From Blumeriella jaapii (lineage: Eukaryota > Ascomycota > Leotiomycetes > Helotiales > Drepanopezizaceae), in contig VWND01000007.1 of the NCBI GenBank assembly GCA_009599575.1, positions 248,001-312,000 on the forward strand: a stretch of 64,000 nucleotides of DNA, in the 5' to 3' direction. Positions 1-11,777 of this stretch are shown in pieces. Numbering within the stretch: the first letter of the stretch is position 1; each line of letters starts with the position of its first letter. The translations under genes and the position numbers were made by a program. The notes under the pieces were generated by a model. It was not told the origin of the DNA. It did no database searches and worked only from the letters and a program-made list of their open reading frames with translations.

Positions 1-634
1 GGGGGGAAAGGTTTCAACTCTAGATGGCCCCATTCCTTCCACGCAAGCGGAAGCCGAGTTGTCGAAACACGACGCCTCCCATCCTCATTTGCTCGCGCCG
101 GGGCTCTCTTCGCTCGCGGGCTTGGAAGACAGAGTTTGGCGCAGCGAAGCGGCCGGATCGAGCCGCGGGAACATGTCGGTCGAGGCGATGGAGGAGGAGG
201 TTCTGCGGCTTCTGCCTTTCCGCATCTCGTCCACGGCGGAACAAGCCTTCGGGGTCATGGTGCAGAGCAGCTGTGAGTCGTGCCTCCGACACGGCCAAGC
301 GCGTTGCCTTCGCGGTCTCGGCGTCGCTGTGTGCTTGCCAAAGTATCTGGCGCCCTGTTCAGCCAGCCCGCCCTCATTCATGGTCGGACATGCCACTCGC
401 AACTCGTTTGAGATCGCAGGGGGACGATCTTGGCCTTCGGCTCAGCGCGGAGAAGCCTCTTGTGGCCTGGACCAGAGCGGCGGGGAGAGGAGCATGCCTT
501 CGAATGGGTGGTGAAGGAAGGGTCGTATCATCTGTGACAGATGGATGGATCGCGTGTGTACTGTTCTGTTCTCCAGTGCTCACCCTGGCGCGAAGCCGGA
601 GGGGCGGTGAGAGGCTTTCTCTGCTTCTCCTGTC

Positions 635-654
635 TGTACAGTACAGTACTGTAC
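635..654. repeat. GTACAGTAC/GTACTGTAC palindromic motif cluster
   Basis: Overlapping copies of TACAGTAC and its reverse complement GTACTGTA form a nearly self-complementary run. It is one of more than twenty similar short clusters in the intergenic DNA of this window; others are annotated separately or listed in the findings. Function is unknown. Confidence 0.7.
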
Positions 655-1845
655 CAAGCAAGGCATTGATTGTATCCTGTCTGCGGAAGGCCCTCACTTC
701 TATCAAACTTTGAACTCGGGCGTCTGTTCGGAGTATGCTCCGCATGCACGGCAAACACGTCTCGATATGCGAGTCCACGGCGCATGCGATCGCCATTCCG
801 GTTTCCCATGTTTGCACGGCGCAGGAGTCAGCCAGACCGCCGCGTGGCGAGTGGGAAATGTCATACGGTATGGTATGTAAGTACTGTACAGTAGGTACGG
901 TAGCATGGCAAACGATCACTTCGCAAGGGCGATTCACGGTGCAGAGAGCAAGGCTTGTGTACTTGGGGATTCCGACTCGCGGATGCCCATTGCGTCGAGA
1001 GCCGGATGCGTGTCTCTTCTCTCCTCGGCTCGGATGTCAACAAGTAAGCGAACGACCGAGTGTTGACATCTGGACCGCGCTCGCAACGCGCACACTGCGC
1101 AGTCGCATCTGTGCCGACGGGGGCGATCGAGATCCTATTTTAACGCATGCCACCGCTGGCCCAGGTTCGTGGCAGCGAGTCATGCGCCGAACCACGAACA
1201 CTTTGCCTTTCCGATGTCTCTCAAACATGCCCAAGTCATGCCGTCGCGACTCCAACGCGCACAGTTTCACGCCGAGGCCCGTTCGCAAGATCCGCACCGG
1301 GATGCCGCGCTCTGATCCCGCCTCTCTCGGCGCTCGCGGCATGTGGCATCGCACGGAGGGAGTCCCCGTACGTCTACAGTACAGCACTGTACGTCCCCCA
1401 GGGCCACGTTTGTGCCGTCGCTCGCACGATCTGCAACGGTTCCGTATCACGACGGCACCGGACGGTCCAGCCAGTGCCGTACCGTCCAGACAGACGGTCG
1501 CACCGCAGCGTCCGCTTTGCCGGCGTAGGTTTCGCTGTCCCTGTGTGGACTTGTCATCTCGGCTCCCCACTCTATAGCTCTTTGTCCCACGCCCGCCGGT
1601 GACTGACTGGCTCGCCGCATGCCCTCCTCTCGTGAGTCGTGAGTGCGCGCGCTGGCGCTGGGGGACGACAGGCCCGGCCGGTTCAACGGCTCGGCGGGGG
1701 TGGGAGATGGATTGGAAACAGCGCAACCCAAGAAACGGATCTGAAGATCAGCAGCAGAAGGGCCATTCAACCGCTCCTCAGCGGCGGTGTAACGTGCCAG
1801 TCCATGGCCGGGATGCCAACTCCTGGCTTCGGTTCGGTTCGATTC

Positions 1846-1880
1846 TGTACTGTACTGTACTATACTACACTGCACGGTAC
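1846..1880. repeat. GTACTGTAC motif cluster
   Basis: Three tandem overlapping TGTAC units are followed by degenerate copies (TATACTACACTG, GGTACTGTA). Same motif family as at 635-654. Confidence 0.65.
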
Positions 1881-2329
1881 TGTAGAAAGAGAGCGAACTG
1901 CATCTCTACCTGCCTCCTCGGTTCGATGGCGTGAAGCGGGCGCCGAGCGAGCAGGCGCATGTAAACAACACGCAACATCACGGCTCCTGAGCCGCGTCTG
2001 CTTATATTGCACATATGGCATACCTACCTATCTTGCAGTGTGGTTTGGGTTCGGGCAAGCAAAGCCAATCCGGCGGAGATGGCGACGGCAGTGGCTGTAT
2101 GTATGTAGGTACCTTATGTATGTATGTATCTAGTCCTCCCCGTGTGGGGAGGCTCGTCGCCCATCCGGGTCATGCTTGATAGGCGCATCACGGGAACTCC
2201 ATGCCATCCATCATATGCCGCCCCTCGGGGTGCGAGGTCGACGACGACCTCGCGGGCTAGACTCAATACCTGTACGTGGTGCCTGGTACGAACCTTCAGT
2301 TTCTCGATTATAATCATCTTTCTCCTGCG

Positions 2330-3150
2330 GCCGAAAGGTGGTTGTACTCGAGAATTCTGGAGAGCCAAAATTGAGCAATCGACACGTGGCGACTTCGAAG
2401 AGATTTTCCTTACCGGCGATCCGGGCCATTTTTACGACTACGCACACAATACTACGATCTACCTGACGAGGGCATATCTACTGAGAATTCCAGAAGGATT
2501 GTATTAAAAGGAAAAGGCGGAAAACAAAAATCGACAGCCCGACTATCGAAAACCCGGTACAGCGCCTTCGAATAATCGTCCCTACCGAACACAACCGACT
2601 CGACAGCATATTTGACGGAGAAAAAGGTATCGGTAGAATACACGCGTTTAACGCGTATAAAACAGACGTTCGAGAGACAACTCGGCGCCGTCAACTCGAA
2701 GTTCTGAAAGTGCTTTTCAAGATTACAAAGAAGCTGCGATACCGCGGGATCAGAGACCCGGGATATGCGTATTAAAAGAGCTTTTCCCCAATCGTGGTTT
2801 TTACTCTTTTAATACGTATATACTTTGTAATCTTCAAAATCATTAAAGGCCTTTTGGTTTCTAGTTTCTCCCTTTTTGTTATTTTGTTTTATTTTTCCTT
2901 TTAGGCCTATTGGTCATACCACGTTTGCGTTTTATAAACACGCAATTGACAGGTCAAATTTGACCGGTGCCGTATGCACAATCCTTGGGTTTAAACCCAG
3001 AGTTTTACGCTCATACTTTTTTTTTACTGACGGACCATCGCAAAGGGCGGCGAAGGGCGTAGTCGACAGCAGCAATAGCTGTATTAAAACGAACTGCTTT
3101 CGGGGTCGTACTTTTGTATTTAAATCCTTAGCTTAGCACGTCTCCGTACC
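2330..3150. other. AT-rich island with nested inverted repeats and palindromes
   Basis: Composition changes abruptly to AT-rich with long T runs. Visible structure includes an outer inverted repeat of 17 bases with 16 pairing (2714-2730 with 2823-2839) and, nested inside it, an inverted repeat of about 17 bases (13 contiguous pairs, near 2764-2780 with 2804-2820). Two perfect 14-base palindromes lie downstream (2952-2965 GGTCAAATTTGACC; 2986-2999 TGGGTTTAAACCCA). No coding potential for a transposase or reverse transcriptase is recognisable. It could be a miniature or decayed mobile element, or a structured non-coding locus; I cannot decide which. Confidence 0.5.
2714..2839. repeat. Nested inverted repeat (long imperfect hairpin)
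   Basis: The outer arms are TTTTCAAGATTACAAAG and CTTTGTAATCTTCAAAA (one mismatch). The inner arms share a 13-base perfect stem, CGTATTAAAAGAG with CTCTTTTAATACG, around a loop of about 23 bases. The asymmetrical spacer between outer and inner arms on the left is much longer than on the right, so this is not a simple snapback. Confidence 0.7.
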
Positions 3151-3211
3151 CCCTGGGAGGTCCTAGGAAGGCAGACCGAGTTATGGCTGCCCTCCGCTAG
3201 ACGTTAATCAA

Positions 3212-3241
<30 letters not shown>
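3212..3241. repeat. (TAC)n microsatellite
   Basis: About ten perfect TAC units. Confidence 0.9.
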
Positions 3242-3243
<2 letters not shown>

Positions 3244-3247
3244 CATG

Positions 3248-3302
3248 CCATCCATCCATCCATCCATCCATCCATCCATCCATCCATCCATCCATCCATC
3301 CC
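3248..3302. repeat. (CCAT)n microsatellite
   Basis: About thirteen CCAT units directly after the TAC array. The same tetranucleotide recurs inside the bL33m intron near 42871-42896. Confidence 0.9.
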
Positions 3303-3303
3303 G

Positions 3304-4283
3304 CTGTCTGGCGTGTGCTCCATTTCCCGCTCGAGGTGCCTGAGTGTCGTCTAGCCAGAGCGGGAACGCGTTGGGGACACGATGATCCGTTCGGACGACA
3401 ACAACGTGGAAATATTGGAGGAGCGTGTATCGCCGACAGGGAGGCACCCGGCAGCGAGGATGGATGGCACACGTGCCGTTGATCTGCAATCGTACAGTAC
3501 CGTGCCGTACGGGGCAGCACAGTACGTACAGTACAGATCCATACAGTACTGATCCAGTAGCGCCGCGTGGAAGGTCGTCTACGCTTCGTCTATCGATCGA
3601 AGAATGTCGGCGTGGAGATTGGCGAAGCTGGCTTGGGCCCGAAGCTGGATGCTCCACGGACCGGAACGCACAGGAAGGAGGTCGGGCGCCAGATTCATGA
3701 GCTCGCTTCACAATGTCAACAAAGGATCACGAGTCGAAGGTGCCTGCTGGGTATCTGGATGTGGAAGTCATCTGCATTACTTTACTACAACACCCTCCGT
3801 ATTATGGCAGAACAATCATCGGTTCTTGGTGCCAGTCACCCAAGCCGGTCGTCTGCGGACGCTGTCTCGGCGCACAGAGACTGTGGGCGATGATGAACCA
3901 GCAAGCATCTTCCTCCAACCTGCCCCCTTCCCATCCCCAGCCGCGCCGGACGGTCCTCGCTCTGCCCCGACGCCGCGCATTCTCTGTCCGATCAGAGATG
4001 CATCTCTCGGCCCTGATCTCAAGGAGCCAAACACGCTGCCTATAACTCCGGTGCAAATGCGAGTCGCCAAAATTGCCCCCCCCCGAACGCCCATCCCGGA
4101 TGTAACGAGAACCATGCCAAAAGCGCAAAAGCACAAACGAGTGGGTATCCGTGACCGAGGGCCACTCTATTAGCAATAGAAATACAGTAGAAGAGAAAAG
4201 GAACGCATCGGACTTTATACATTAAGAGACGTCGTGCTGCCGCGGCCGATGCGTGCCCGAGGAGGGCCGAGATGACGCGAGCA
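3304..4283. other. Intergenic DNA downstream of the C2H2 gene
   Basis: No gene recognised. A GTACAGTAC/CCGTAC cluster lies at about 3490-3550. Several open frames run on both strands, but they are GC-biased overlaps without family resemblance. The last part is the 3' flank of the zinc-finger gene on the minus strand. Confidence 0.55.
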
Positions 4284-5357
4284 TCACATCATCGTTCCAC
4301 TCTCGAAGCTGTGACATCCTCGTTCGTGTCGCTTCATGTTGCTTCGGACGCTGAACGCCCTCCCACATCCCTGGTGCGGGCACTTGAAGGGCTTCTCTCC
4401 CGTGTGCGAGTGGGAGTGGATTCGTAAGCTGGAGGGCCTCGAGAACGCTTTGTTGCACGTTTGACAGATGTAACGATCTTGAGACTGAGGGAACGACGCC
4501 GCCGACGACGGGGAGATGTAATGATGGTGCTGCCATGGGTTCGCCCCGGACGACGGGGCCACCGTCACGGAGATGGGCATCATGGGTGGAGGGAATTGCT
4601 ATGGCGCGTTAGCACGACGGTTGGACCGACGGCGGCCGGGGCACCGTACCTGAGGGAGTGGCCGTTGATAATACAACCCCGAGATGTGAGACGGGGCCGG
4701 CGTCGTAGGCGGTAAGGGACTCGGGTAGTAGGAGTCCATGGACGGCTGGGGAGAGGCGGCGTATTGGGAGGCATTGTAAGGGGATGGGGCGTAGCCCATG
4801 CTCGCCGGAGGCATCGAGACCCGTCGTTGCGGCGGCGGCGGCCCTGGCTGGCGCTGAGCGTGAGGCTCCGAGTTGCTGTGGACCGAAGCCGCGGGAGGGG
4901 CAAAGTAATAGCCCGACGCTGAGGCGACCGAGTATCCTGAGTTGGAGGCCGTCGACGGGGACTGCTGGCCATCATATCCCGTATCGGATTGCATCGGCGG
5001 CGTGGGTGGAAGCGCGCCTCGCGAGGCCGTGACGGGTGAACGGCCATACTGGGACGGAGCCGCATCAGGCGGGTACTCGCTCTTCGCGGCTGGTGCTATA
5101 TCGGCGTGAGCGGGGTGGTCACAGAGGGGGAGCGGTCCACGTCAGTACGGACCTTTGGCCTGGCTTGGTTGCTCTTGGGGACTCGATCCATCCGCCAAGC
5201 CGAGCAGACTCGAGATGGATGGTAACGAGCACTTCGCAACCTCGTCCACCGGCGGCGAGGGCGGGGGTTGATGATGATGGGCCGGGACATAGGCATAGCC
5301 AGCGTTGGCCCCGAGCGGCTGGGCGGGGTACGGGTTGGCGACCAGAGAAGAGGCCAT
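4284..5357 (-). CDS. C2H2 zinc-finger transcription factor, two C-terminal fingers
   Basis: Probable nuclear DNA-binding regulator of 321 residues. Three exons read cleanly: 5357-5153, 5095-4650 and 4598-4284. The introns (57 and 51 bp) end in ATAG, and the second has a GCTAAC branch point. The first two thirds are low-complexity, rich in Pro, Ser, Tyr and Gln, as in activation regions. Two fingers sit at the C terminus: C262-x2-C265-x12-H278-x3-H282, a TGEKP linker, then C290-x4-C295-x12-H308-x4-H313. The protein stops soon after. Paired fingers reading RPSSLRIH and FSVRSNMKRH resemble fungal developmental regulators of the FlbC-like type, but the target is unknown. The first donor (GTCCGT) is non-ideal but conserves phase. 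Start chosen at the only in-frame ATG that opens exon 1. Confidence 0.85.
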
Positions 5358-6077
5358 GATGTGTGTGGGCGGGTGGAATAGGATTCGAAGTGGTCTACGT
5401 GCTGTCGACCGGCGTGGACCAGACTGGAGAGGTTCATGGCCCCAAAGCGTCGAGAGCGAGAAGAGCGGCGTTCCCCAAAGCGGAGGGGGGTTCGCGACGG
5501 GCGTCGGTGGTGTCGAGTGAGTGAGTGAGTGAGTGCGTGGTGGTGAGCAAAGTGTCGTCTAGTCTGTTGATGATTCGGCTATTACAATCGCTTCATCCTC
5601 GAGTCTCGTCGATTCGGATCTGTCAAGTGTCGAGGATCGAGACGCCGGCGAGTAGTACCAGGCGCTCGAGGTGGCGCGAGGGACTGATACTATTTATCCG
5701 ATCTCCCAAGAACTGTGTGTGGACGATCCAATGCGAACCCCACCGCCACGACCCTGGTAGACTTCAGCGTGAGAATGCTGTCACAAATTGGTGTGGGCCA
5801 GCAACTGGGACACTGACTTGAGGTGCCCCAGCTTTCAAACCTTGTACCATAACACTATTCCTCGATGGCTGGGATGATCCGGAGCAGCGGTGGGCCTGAT
5901 ACTGGGCCCCTTCGCGGTGCTCCTCCGCGACGGCCCTCGATGTGGTATGGCTGGCCCGCGGAGGATGATACTCCAGGGCCCGAGGGCAGGGAGGAGGTGA
6001 TCCAGGATGCTCGATGCCTGCCACGGCCGTTGGTCGAGCCCGTACCGTACCGTACCGTACACCGTGAGCACGATGTA

Positions 6078-6155
6078 TGTGTACAGATGTGTATGTGTGT
6101 GTATGTGTGTGTATGTGTGTGTATGTATGTCTGTCTGTATGTATGTCTGTCTGTC
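6078..6155. repeat. GTATGTGT/CTGTCTGT microsatellite
   Basis: Alternating purine-pyrimidine repeat of GTATGTGT units passing into GTATGTCTGT units, flanked by CCGTAC repeats (about 6043-6060) and a TACAGTAC motif (about 6158). Confidence 0.85.
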
Positions 6156-7315
6156 TGTACAGTACCTACCGTACACATACACCCGCAGCGGCGATGGGTC
6201 GGCGAGGACTTGATGCTTGTTCGATGCAGGCATCCCTCGGAAAGGGTCCCGTTCGAGACGAGCTTTGTTCTCCTCATGTTTTCAGGGCCTCCCTGCTTGT
6301 CACCTCCAGGTGTTTAGGACTGGGGTCGTGACAGGCGAACGGAAGAACATGAGACGAAGCTGAGCGAGTCTGGGGGACGGAAGCTTTGGGGCAAACCCAT
6401 TCGGCGTCTTGACTGTGGCCGACCGACATCTGTGACCAAGGTGAAGCGCGAGAAGAGGGTTGTTTCAAACATCTGATCAGAGGGTTGTTTGATGGTGGAG
6501 GAGTGTTGTGTTGTGTACATACTCACTCGCACACGACTCATTAGCCGAAGATCCGGAGCTCGCTTACGAAGTAAACTGAGGTTGCGATGTACGGGATGTA
6601 CACAGTACACAGTACACTACACCGTAAAAACACCGTACGGTACCACACATACAAGACCGCCCGTCCTGTACATGGCGACCATGGGAAGCATCTTCTCGCA
6701 TGACGGTAGCCAGAACGAAACCAACGCTACTTCGGCTTCCATGTGCTGGACCTGACCGTGGTCCCCAGCGAGACTCCCCGTCGCCTGGCACCTCGGAGAT
6801 CGCGTTGAACAGACCAAAGACAGACCCCAAACTCCCAAACCCCCAAACCCCCAAACCACGGCTATACTGCACGACGAGCCGTACGGACTGCCTTCTTCTC
6901 TTCCAGCCCGAGCGAACACGCGTTGCAGATCGCGGGCGGAGGGTGACGTTTGTGGAGCCCATCACCGTCGTTTCAAAAGCACTGACTGGTCGCCGCCAGG
7001 CACGAGCGAGAAACATGGCAGCCCGGGAGGATGAGGGACGGGTGTGTCTGTCAGGTGTCAACCACGCTGCGAGCCGTCTATGGCACGCTGCGACTCGGTC
7101 TTCCGTCTGGCGCCGTTGGATTGGCCCACATTTCTACGGAACATGCATGGGCGCGGGAGAGCATCGATGCGTTGCGCCGGCCTGAAGTTTGGCCGTGTTT
7201 CGCTTTCTGGAGATGCGAACGACGTACTGCTGGCCGTGCGTGCACGGGAGTGGATGTGTGAGGGAGGGAGAGAGGGAGAGAGGGAGGGAGGGAGCATCGT
7301 AGGTAGGAAGGGGTG

Positions 7316-7373
7316 TAATGTACTGTACGAACTGTACGTACTGTATGTACTGTACACTATTGTACACTATTGT
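7316..7373. repeat. GTACTGTAC motif cluster
   Basis: At least six TGTAC-containing units occur in about 58 bases, including two copies of TGTACACTAT. It lies just downstream of a GAGG-rich tract (7262-7295). Confidence 0.7.
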
Positions 7374-7661
7374 ATCGAGCGGTGCCAGGTGGGAGAAGCC
7401 TTGCCGCTGGGAATTCGGCATCTCGCCGTACAGGACGATGTAGCAGAATGAATCTCTCGGGGCGAGCGAGTTTCGAAACATGGGCATCGCGGTCTGCGAC
7501 TGATCTTGTGGACGAAAGCAAAGTCTAGACGATGACTCGACTCGAGGAAAGCTTCCCGCCATATGCCTACGAGGACTCTGTTCTCTGTACCGTGAGTGCA
7601 CCAGAGGACGCAGCTGGTCTGGACTGACTACTGACGGTGCTGTACACGACAGTCTAGTACT

Positions 7662-7705
7662 GTCCTGTCCTGTCCTGTCTGTCCTGTCTGTCCTGTCCTG
7701 TCCCA
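7662..7705. repeat. (TCCTG)n microsatellite
   Basis: Tandem CCTGT pentamers, some shortened to CTGT. A second array of the same unit is at 9177-9202. Confidence 0.85.
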
Positions 7706-8097
7706 GCGCCGGCCACCATCATGCCTGCCATCCATCGCCCGACAGGGCCACGAGTCTCTGTCGGCTCCGTGATCCCAGGGCGCATCGACGACCAGCATTA
7801 CCGTGTCGAGTCGAGTCGGATGGCCCTGTCGGGCCCGCGGAGACAGGGTCCCATGTCGAGTGATCCACGAAGGTGTGCGATGTGCAAATCCCTGACTTCG
7901 GGTAATGCAGATCAGGAAGGATGGCGGTGCGTATCCGTCTGTCCGTACGAACGAATGGGGGACTCGGCCACGATGGACAGACAGTACAGGTATGTACCGT
8001 GCAGACAGTGATGCTCACGGCCTGGCGATAGAGGGAAGGGAGTCTGACGACGGCGAAGGGCGGGACGAGATATCTCGGACGCTCGGGGCAGAGGTCT

Positions 8098-8230
8098 TGG
8101 TGAGTGAGTGAGTAGTGAGTGAGTAGTGAGTGAGTAGTGAGTAGTGAGTAGTGAGTGAGTGAGTGATTGAGTGAGTGAGTGAGTGATTGAGTGAGTGAGT
8201 GACTAGTGAGTAGTGAGTGAGTGAGTGATT
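8098..8230. repeat. (GTGA)n / GTAGTGA compound microsatellite
   Basis: About 130 bases of GTGA units interrupted by GTAGTGA and GTGATTGA variants. Confidence 0.9.
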
Positions 8231-9176
8231 ACTACTGGCTTGAACTCGGAGGCCTGCCTCGGTCGCCAGGAAGCAGCTCCGCTACATGCTTGCTGACTTT
8301 GGTCTACACCATGCGCCACTGGCTGATGAGTGAGCTAGCTGTACATGTGCTGTACTGTACCGGAGATGCTGCGCAACACTCACTCTCCTCACCTCACCTC
8401 ACCGCGCTGGCAGAGGCGACTCAGGCGAGGCAAGGCGAGGCGAGAGGAGAGAGAGCAGTCTGAGAGTTTCACATCGCGTGGACGGTGGGCATTACCGTAC
8501 GGTATGTACGGTATGTATGTACATACATACAGTAGCACCTTTGACAATGCTGCCTGCAAGGTGATGAGCAATAAGGGTGGAATTGGGGAAGAAAAGAGAG
8601 TTGGAGATAAGCAGGGGGGTGCTAGGACGAGAGTCCCATCTGTGCATCACGGTCCACGAATTGCACGGAGATGGATTCCCTTTTCGTCGCCGGCTGCAGT
8701 GGATAGGTATTTATTCTCGCATACAGCGCTTCGTATTCGCTGCAATACACGCCATTCGTTCAAGGAGGCTAAGAAAAGCTTATATCAGGTAAGCCAAAAT
8801 GTCTTTGAGAGTCGAAGAGCGGATCTGACATCTCAGCAAGGTGATCATGGCTCATGCCATCCCGCGGAGTGGGAAGCCTCGAGGGTGGATGTTGCCATCT
8901 CAAGTTCTCTCAACTCCAAGATTCGCAACCAACGCAGGTTCGCAACATCACCGTCATCGTCAGCGTCATCGTCAGCATCTATTCGGGGCAACTGATTGGG
9001 TTCCTAAGTGCTTCCGCTGCACTGCGGCGACAGGCATACAAGAGGATCCGCAAAGCCAGCGAGTCAGGGCGTTGATATCAACACTCCGCTTATTTCCCAC
9101 ACAGGGAATAAGCTTGATGTCCACATTTCTGAGAACTCGCCTTTCCCATGTGCGAAGTGCCAGCGCGATGGATAGG

Positions 9177-9202
9177 TCCTGTCCTGTCCTGTCCTGTCCT
9201 GT
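9177..9202. repeat. (TCCTG)n microsatellite, second array
   Basis: Five near-perfect CCTGT units, the same unit as the array at 7662-7705. Confidence 0.85.
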
Positions 9203-11755
9203 AACACCGACGACTCCCACGCAACATCTTTTCCCAGGAGAGTAGTTCATGTATCTTTCATGGACAGATGCTTCTGCTGCTGCGCCTTTGCCTGGGAATG
9301 TGAGCTATCCGTCTTTTGGATTACACGTTTCCAGAAGCTTTGCTGTTCACATCTCTGCATTCACATACGGTGTACGAGGTGCTAGCGGCATTTGCATCTT
9401 GACAGGTGCTACCGCCTCAAGGGGCCTCCTTTGGAAGAGCTCGATCCCACTTCGTGTCAAATGTACAAAGTATAATCACATCTTGAACACGAATTTTGTT
9501 TCGCACGAACTCGGGCAGCGCAGTCGAAACAGATGTCAAGTGATAGGTTGCTTCTCTGTACATGTCGCGAGAGTCCATGGCTCGATTCTCACCCCAACCC
9601 ATTACCAGAGATCGGAGAACGACCAAGATTTGTCTTTGGGGCCGTCGATCAGTCCCCTCGATGCCCGCGGGCCGACGCTTGTACATACTCTAAGTCTGCC
9701 ACGGGAACATGATCAGATTTGACTTTCTTGCGGCGGATCCCTAAGCGACCGTGCAGGTTGTTCGTAGTCCGAACACCTCAATCCTCTTGTCTATTCCTCT
9801 TGGAGCAGCTTTGTCTCCTCAGCAGATCTTTTCCGCCGACATGGCCCGATGATGACCCATCTGAGCTCCCGATAAACCTTGAGATCGACGAGCCCTGAGT
9901 TGTGCCCTGACCCCCTCACTCCCTGAAGAGATCAAACGCCAAAGAAACGACAACAAGAAGAGCTCTGCGACTCGATACAGATTTCACGCAAACCCGCGCA
10001 GCAGCTCCGTTTCTGGTTTCTGGTTTCTGGTTTCTGGAAACCAAACGCTTCGCCGTTCAAGCACGTGTCGTCGGCCTGGAAGCGCGCTAAACCCTCGAAG
10101 GCTCCCTACTGTCCATACCGAGACCACCGCCTTCTCTACTACTACACTTGCCCCCTTCAACACCACGCCCTAGCCGAGAGAACCCGCTGTCAGTCTCTGC
10201 CACTCAAAAGAGCCCGATTCCCAGCCTTGCAGAACTGGGTCCATTCTTGTCAAGGCAGACCCCAGAGGGCATTCCCATTCGGAGATTTCGGGTTATGGCG
10301 GCGTAGAAGGTGTGCTTTGACAAGATTCTCTAACCGAGTCAAGGGCTGAACCCCTGGCACCGAACATGGTCTACGGTGCGATCTGTCGATCATGTTTACC
10401 GAAGACCTCCCTGTTGGATGGGATATCTCGGTTTTCTGCAGCTCGGGGCAGGGAAGCAAGCGTCTCTGTGCGTGTCTGTGCTGGGAGCGGTGTCTCATAC
10501 CTGGTGCTCCGTCTAGGTTCACCGTCAAAGCCATGCTTCGTACGCTGTCTTGGTCAATTTCCAGGCCCGCTACCAACTTGGGTTTCCAAAGCATCTTGAG
10601 CCAGTTCATCAGGTAGTCACCCCAGCCGGGGCACCTTTCTGACCAAGTGGCTCCGTTGCTCAGACCCCCAACGCCTGGCATCCCGCGGCACATGTTGGCA
10701 TTTTCTGATCGCGATCAAAGGTAAGCAGAGCCATCAAACTGACGCCGAAACCGAACTTCAACCGTGGTGTGTAGATGTCAATGCCACGGTGCAGGAACAG
10801 CGAGTGCAACGCCTGAGTACCGCGAGGGACAGTTTGTGTGTATCAGGCCGCGCTGAGCTTCTTCGGCGACGACGAAGGCACCTCCCAAGCTCACTTGCGA
10901 ACCCTTGGCGTCGAGGTACATTCAAACGTTCATCAAACTATGGCGCTGATCGCTTCTCTGTCTTCTCTGCGGGATGTGCTCTGCGTGTTGGTTTGTTTTT
11001 TACCACGTGCTCGCTCTACTGATCATCATCACCCTCTTAGAAGGGCGATGATAAGCGAGGTCCACGAGAGCGTCCAAAACAACCGTTTGGTGTTTGAGAT
11101 GAGGCTCCCGATTCTTCCAACCCAGCTCCGGGGCGCCCGGCTCTATGAGGTATGTCTCAAGTCCTCCGCACCCCTCTGACTAGCACGGCCCCATTCCTTA
11201 CATCAAGAGGGTCAAATCTGAACACGTTCTGCAGCATGCTGTTGTTCGGGTGGGTAGGTATGCGTCGAAAACAAAAGAGGGGTTAGATTCTGGCCAAATA
11301 GATGAATCGGATCCGAATGACGACTCATCATCTCGGAAGCCTTCTCTGGTCAGAAATCTGGACCCCTGGTATCACAATTAAACGAGAACACGCACCGTGA
11401 TTGTTATTGGTTTCCATTGATAGCCATCGATCAGTCCAAAGGGCTCGTAGTTGCAGGTAGTGTCTCTTCCAGGCGAGCTTCGTATCGGTATCCGCGATCG
11501 ACGCAGCTTTTCCTTGGGATCGCCATGCCGTGGCCCCCAGTGGATGTTCACCTCGATTCCTTACTCCGTGAGTATCGTATGTATGTACTGCGAGAAGCCT
11601 CGTTTCTGAGAAGATCTCCTTGGCTGACAATCCAGATATACGCCAAGCCGTGGAGCTTAACCACTCTCGGAGCTCAGTATGTACAGTGCTGTACTTGCTC
11701 ACCTCAATGACCACGACACGCGGCCTTGGGTCTTGACAGCCTCACTGGGTCACTA

Positions 11756-11777
11756 CGTACAGTACTGTACTGTACTA
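11756..11777. repeat. GTACAGTACTGTACTGTAC palindromic motif
   Basis: A self-complementary TACAGTACTGTA core extended by another TGTAC unit. A degenerate copy lies 75 bases upstream (about 11677-11695). Confidence 0.7.

Larger units (their letters stand above)
1..2329. other. Left flank with no recognisable gene
   Basis: This stretch has open frames on both strands, but none resembles a known family. They overlap heavily and lack convincing exon structure, so I do not call genes. It does hold several copies of a GTACTGTAC/GTACAGTAC motif (around 635-654, 880-892, 1376-1392 and 1846-1880) and a GTATGTATGTA-type run near 2098-2130. Base composition is GC-rich up to about 2.3 kb and then shifts sharply to the AT-rich island that follows. 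Confidence 0.6.

Noticed and set aside
8098..8230. Regular GTGA repeats considered as a CRISPR-like or iteron array
   Set aside because: Units are 4-7 bases with no unique spacers, so it is a simple microsatellite.
9249..9722. Plus-strand 157-codon frame opened by ATG
   Set aside because: No recognisable domain or conserved pattern. The length is within what chance gives in a 10 kb non-coding block; kept out for lack of support.
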